Assembly (NCBI GenBank): GCA_038199755.1
Contig: JBBPYR010000216.1
Coordinates: 1-8,062, forward strand
Source: JBBPYR01 sp038199755
Lineage (GTDB): Bacteria > Chloroflexota > Ktedonobacteria > Ktedonobacterales > Ktedonobacteraceae
DNA length: 8,062 bases
Direction: 5' to 3'
The position numbers were made by a program, and so were the translations under genes. This document shows positions 5,616-8,062 of the stretch, in pieces. Each line of letters opens with the position of its first letter. Position 1 is the first letter of the stretch. Under the pieces are notes generated by a model, which was not told where the DNA came from, made no database searches, and worked only from the letters and a program-made list of their open reading frames with translations.

Positions 5616-6569
5616 ATGGCTGATTCAGGACTTGAAAACCCTAATGCCCCGGTTTCCGCGCCGGAGCCTGCGCGTGTGGAGCCGTTAGCGGATGGCGTGT
5701 ATGGCTTGACGACGGGTGGCGATCCCAATACGGGTTTTATCGTGGGCGAGCGTGGCGTGGTAGTTATCGACGCACGCGCAACGCCTGCGCTCGCGCGTGA
5801 GACGCTGGCCAGCATTCGCACGGTGACGGATAAGCCGCTTCGCTATCTTGTACTAACCCATTATCATGCGGTGCGTGTACTGGGGGCCTCTGGCCTGGGT
5901 GCGGAACACATTATCGCACATCGCGCGACCCGCGATTTGATTAACGAGCGCGGCCAACAGGATTTTGAGTCGGAGGCGCGGCGTTTTCCGCGACTGTTTC
6001 TGGATATTCGCTCGGTGCCGGGTTTGACACATCCCGATATTTGTTACGAGCAGAGCATGAGCCTTGATCTGGGTGATCGCGAGGTGCAACTTTTATGGCT
6101 GGGACGCGCACATACGGACGGAGATACCGCCGTGTGGCTGCCAACTGAACGGGTGTTGTTTGCGGGCGATCTGGTAGAGGTAAGTGCCGCGCCGTATTGT
6201 GGCGATGCCTATATTCAGGATTGGGTGGGCACGCTCAACGCGGTACGTGTACTCGGCGCCCAGGTAGTGGTACCTGGGCGTGGCGACGCTGCCAGGGGCG
6301 AAGCAGTCGGCAAAGCGATTGAGGAGACCGCCGCGTATTTGACGATCTTGCGCGATACAGTGCGTACCGCCGTGCTCGCTGAGGCTAGCTTAGCAGAGAC
6401 TTATCGCGAGGTAGAGGCGGCATTGACGCCGCGCTTTGGCACGTGGGCCATCTTCAAGCATTGCCTACCCTTCAATGTGCAGCGGATGTATGACGAGATC
6501 AGTGGTACACGACCGCGTATCTGGACCGAGACCCGCGATAAGGCATTGTGGCAGTCACTCGTCTCGTAG
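5616..6569 (+). CDS. MBL-fold metallo-hydrolase-like protein with a reduced zinc site
   Basis: A 317-residue metallo-beta-lactamase fold protein without signal peptide. The fold is clear: VYGLTTGGDPNTGFIVGERGVVVIDA start strands (29-53), LVLTHYHA at 78-85, GRAHTDGD (163-170), LFAGDLVE (181-188) and a closing VVVPGRG (217-223). Of the usual HxHxDH motif only His82 and His84 remain; the Asp and His positions are Val86 and Arg87. His166 and the bridging Asp185 are kept, but the normal PGHG His is Arg222. So the three-His Zn1 site is intact while the Zn2 ligands are gone, which suggests a one-metal enzyme. Relatives I remember share HYHAVRVLG and PGRG, so this looks like a family trait rather than damage. 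A conserved HCLPFNVQRMYDE tail (282-294) follows. ATG 5616 is chosen for GGAG at 5606-5609; ATGs at 5577 and 5604 are alternatives. Reaction unknown; the neighbour is an FAD monooxygenase. Confidence 0.85.
   Translation: MADSGLENPNAPVSAPEPARVEPLADGVYGLTTGGDPNTGFIVGERGVVVIDARATPALARETLASIRTVTDKPLRYLVLTHYHAVRVLGASGLGAEHIIAHRATRDLINERGQQDFESEARRFPRLFLDIRSVPGLTHPDICYEQSMSLDLGDREVQLLWLGRAHTDGDTAVWLPTERVLFAGDLVEVSAAPYCGDAYIQDWVGTLNAVRVLGAQVVVPGRGDAARGEAVGKAIEETAAYLTILRDTVRTAVLAEASLAETYREVEAALTPRFGTWAIFKHCLPFNVQRMYDEISGTRPRIWTETRDKALWQSLVS
6257..6280 (+). repeat. Perfect 10-base stem with 4-base loop inside the MBL gene
   Basis: CGCCCAGGTA (6257-6266) and TACCTGGGCG (6271-6280) are exact inverse complements around a GTGG loop. 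It encodes part of the strand and turn leading into the PGRG motif. No T-run follows, so it is not a classic terminator. It may be a codon-choice coincidence or a local mRNA hairpin. Confidence 0.5.
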
Positions 6570-6620
6570 AGGCGTAAAAGCGGAAAGGCCCGGTGTTGTG
6601 CCTGGACATGGTGAACGCAT

Positions 6621-8062
6621 ATGGCAGAGCAGCATATTGCCCAACTACAGGCACATCCGGCCTGGCAGGACCCGATTGTGATTGTCGGAGCTGGTCCCGT
6701 GGGCATGAGTATCGCCCTGGGCTTGGCCTACTTTGGGGTACCTTCGCTGATCCTCGACGACGCGGAAGGCACCGCCGTTGAAGGTTCGCGTGCGATTTTT
6801 ATGGAACGGCATACGCTGGAGATATTGGGTGTGTGGAGTCCAGTTGGGCGGCAGATGGCGGAACAAGGTATGACGCTGACAGGGGGACGCGTGTTTTTCC
6901 GTGAGCGCGAACTGTATACCACGCTCAATGCTCCGCCTGATCCCTCCGTCCGCTATCCGCGCTTCGTCAACATGCCACAAAACCTGCTCGAACGCTTGCA
7001 GTATGAGGCGTTACAAACAAAGCCGTATGCTGACTACTGCGAGGTGCGCTGGCGACACAAGGTAATCGGTATTGCGCAAGATGTTGCTGCTGTGCAGGTC
7101 GAGGTGGTGACGCCAGCTGGCCGCAAAACGATTTCTGCGCCTTATGTGATCGCAGCTGATGGACCACGGAGTACGGTGCGCCGCTTGCTCAAGCTGGATT
7201 TCCCCGGTGAGTCACGCGATCATCACTTCCTGATTCTGGATGTGCGCATGCAACTGGAAACGCCACGTGAACGCTGGTTCTGGTTTGACCCGCCGTTCAA
7301 TCCTGGTCGGACCGCGCTCTTGCATCCGCAGCCGGAGAGCATTTATCGCATCGATTATCAATTGCGGCCCGATGAAGACCTAGCGGGGGTCATGCAAGCA
7401 GAGGCGTTGCACCAGCGCATCATAGCGACTGTGGGCGAGCGGCCTTATGCGATTGTGTGGAAGAGTGTGTACACCTATCAGCAGCGTGTGCTTGAACGCT
7501 TTAAGCATGGGCGCGTGCTGTTTGTGGGAGATGCAGCCCATCTGATGTCGCCCTTTGGCGGGCGTGGCCTCAATAGTGGTGTGCAGGACGTGGGCAATCT
7601 GCTCTGGAAGCTTGCGCTGGTACGGGCTGGCCGTGCAACGGAGGCACTGCTCGCTAGCTATGATGATGAACGACACGCTGCCGCGCTAGAGAATCTGCGC
7701 TTGACCGCTGATACGATGAATTTTCTGGTGCCACGCCCCGGCTTCTCGCGTTGGCGACGTGACACTATTTTGCGGCTCAGCTTGCCGTTCAAGGGGATGA
7801 GGCGTTATGTGAATGCGGGTCACATGTCCAATCCATTCACCTATCGCGCTTCTCCTCTTATCATGGAAGACCCTCTTGTACGGGCTGTGAACAAGCTCAA
7901 GCAACGCGCAAAGGAGGAACGTGTGGTGTTTGAGCGTTATCGCTTGACACCTGTTGCGGGTGCACTTGCTCCTACGCTCATCTTGCATGACTTGGCAGGC
8001 AATGCGGTGCCGTTGCTGGATTGTTTTGGTTTCTGTTTTGTCGCGCTGTACTTTTGCACTGA
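6621..8062 (+). CDS. FAD-dependent aromatic-type monooxygenase (MhpA-like), 3' end cut by window
   Basis: Class A flavoprotein hydroxylase (FAD_binding_3, PF01494) that would use NAD(P)H and O2 to hydroxylate an aromatic or related substrate. About 480 residues are visible with no stop before the window end, so the gene is partial at its 3' side; relatives run to roughly 540-560 residues. Seen in order: the ADP-binding fold IVIVGAGPVGMS (19-30) with the Rossmann G23-x-G25-x-x-G28 and acidic Asp46/47 after the second strand; SRAIFMERHTLEILG (56-70) of the FAD region; the DG motif VIAADGPRSTVRR (176-188); the GD motif LFVGDAAHLMSPFGGRGLNSG (300-320) that holds the ribityl chain; and, after 445, LILHDLAGNAVPLLD resembling the start of the thioredoxin-like C-terminal domain. 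ATG 6621 is the only sensible start, since an in-frame stop lies at 6612-6614; GGTGAA (6610-6615) is a weak ribosome site. It follows the MBL gene by 51 bases, probably cotranscribed. Substrate unknown. Confidence 0.9.
   Translation, partial: MAEQHIAQLQAHPAWQDPIVIVGAGPVGMSIALGLAYFGVPSLILDDAEGTAVEGSRAIFMERHTLEILGVWSPVGRQMAEQGMTLTGGRVFFRERELYTTLNAPPDPSVRYPRFVNMPQNLLERLQYEALQTKPYADYCEVRWRHKVIGIAQDVAAVQVEVVTPAGRKTISAPYVIAADGPRSTVRRLLKLDFPGESRDHHFLILDVRMQLETPRERWFWFDPPFNPGRTALLHPQPESIYRIDYQLRPDEDLAGVMQAEALHQRIIATVGERPYAIVWKSVYTYQQRVLERFKHGRVLFVGDAAHLMSPFGGRGLNSGVQDVGNLLWKLALVRAGRATEALLASYDDERHAAALENLRLTADTMNFLVPRPGFSRWRRDTILRLSLPFKGMRRYVNAGHMSNPFTYRASPLIMEDPLVRAVNKLKQRAKEERVVFERYRLTPVAGALAPTLILHDLAGNAVPLLDCFGFCFVALYFCT

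Overview
The window looks like a bacterial chromosomal or metagenomic contig fragment with dense, intact housekeeping and catabolic genes and no mobile element, RNA gene or CRISPR array that I can see. Protein style and gene content (PPi-type phosphofructokinase, DeoB, alpha-phosphohexomutase, and an MBL-fold/FAD-monooxygenase pair) remind me of Chloroflexota such as Ktedonobacteria. That is inference from memory; no marker gene settles it. No gene-free stretch exceeds 300 bases.

Layout. Positions 1-186 form a near-perfect fold-back. Its left arm (2-49) is an inverted copy of the last codons of the neighbouring phosphomannomutase gene, and its right arm runs into that gene. Positions 138-4460 hold four tightly packed minus-strand genes, transcribed in the order 6-phosphofructokinase (PPi-type signature, TTG start), phosphopentomutase deoB, a RimJ/RimL-like GNAT acetyltransferase, and a phosphomannomutase/phosphoglucomutase. 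There is a 2-base gap between the first two, then 4-base ATGA overlaps at the next two junctions, so this is almost certainly one translationally coupled operon. Positions 4461-4618 are a divergent control region with a good minus-strand promoter, a weaker plus-strand extended -10 candidate, and two dyads. Positions 4619-8062 hold three plus-strand genes: a ribonucleoside hydrolase, an MBL-fold protein that keeps the Zn1 ligands but has lost the Zn2 ligands, and an FAD-dependent aromatic-ring-type monooxygenase cut off by the window end.

How they may work together. The left operon joins pentose-phosphate and hexose-phosphate interconversion: DeoB links ribose-1-P and ribose-5-P, PFK sits at fructose-6-P, and the mutase handles mannose or glucose phosphates. 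The divergent nucleoside hydrolase releases free base and ribose, so both sides of the control region touch nucleoside sugar salvage. The MBL/FAD pair looks like a separate oxidative module, possibly catabolic, on the same strand as the hydrolase. Main points for a second look are the fold-back (possible assembly or amplification artefact), the Ser at the expected phospho-Thr position of DeoB, the mono-zinc-like MBL protein, and the acetyltransferase embedded in a sugar-phosphate operon.
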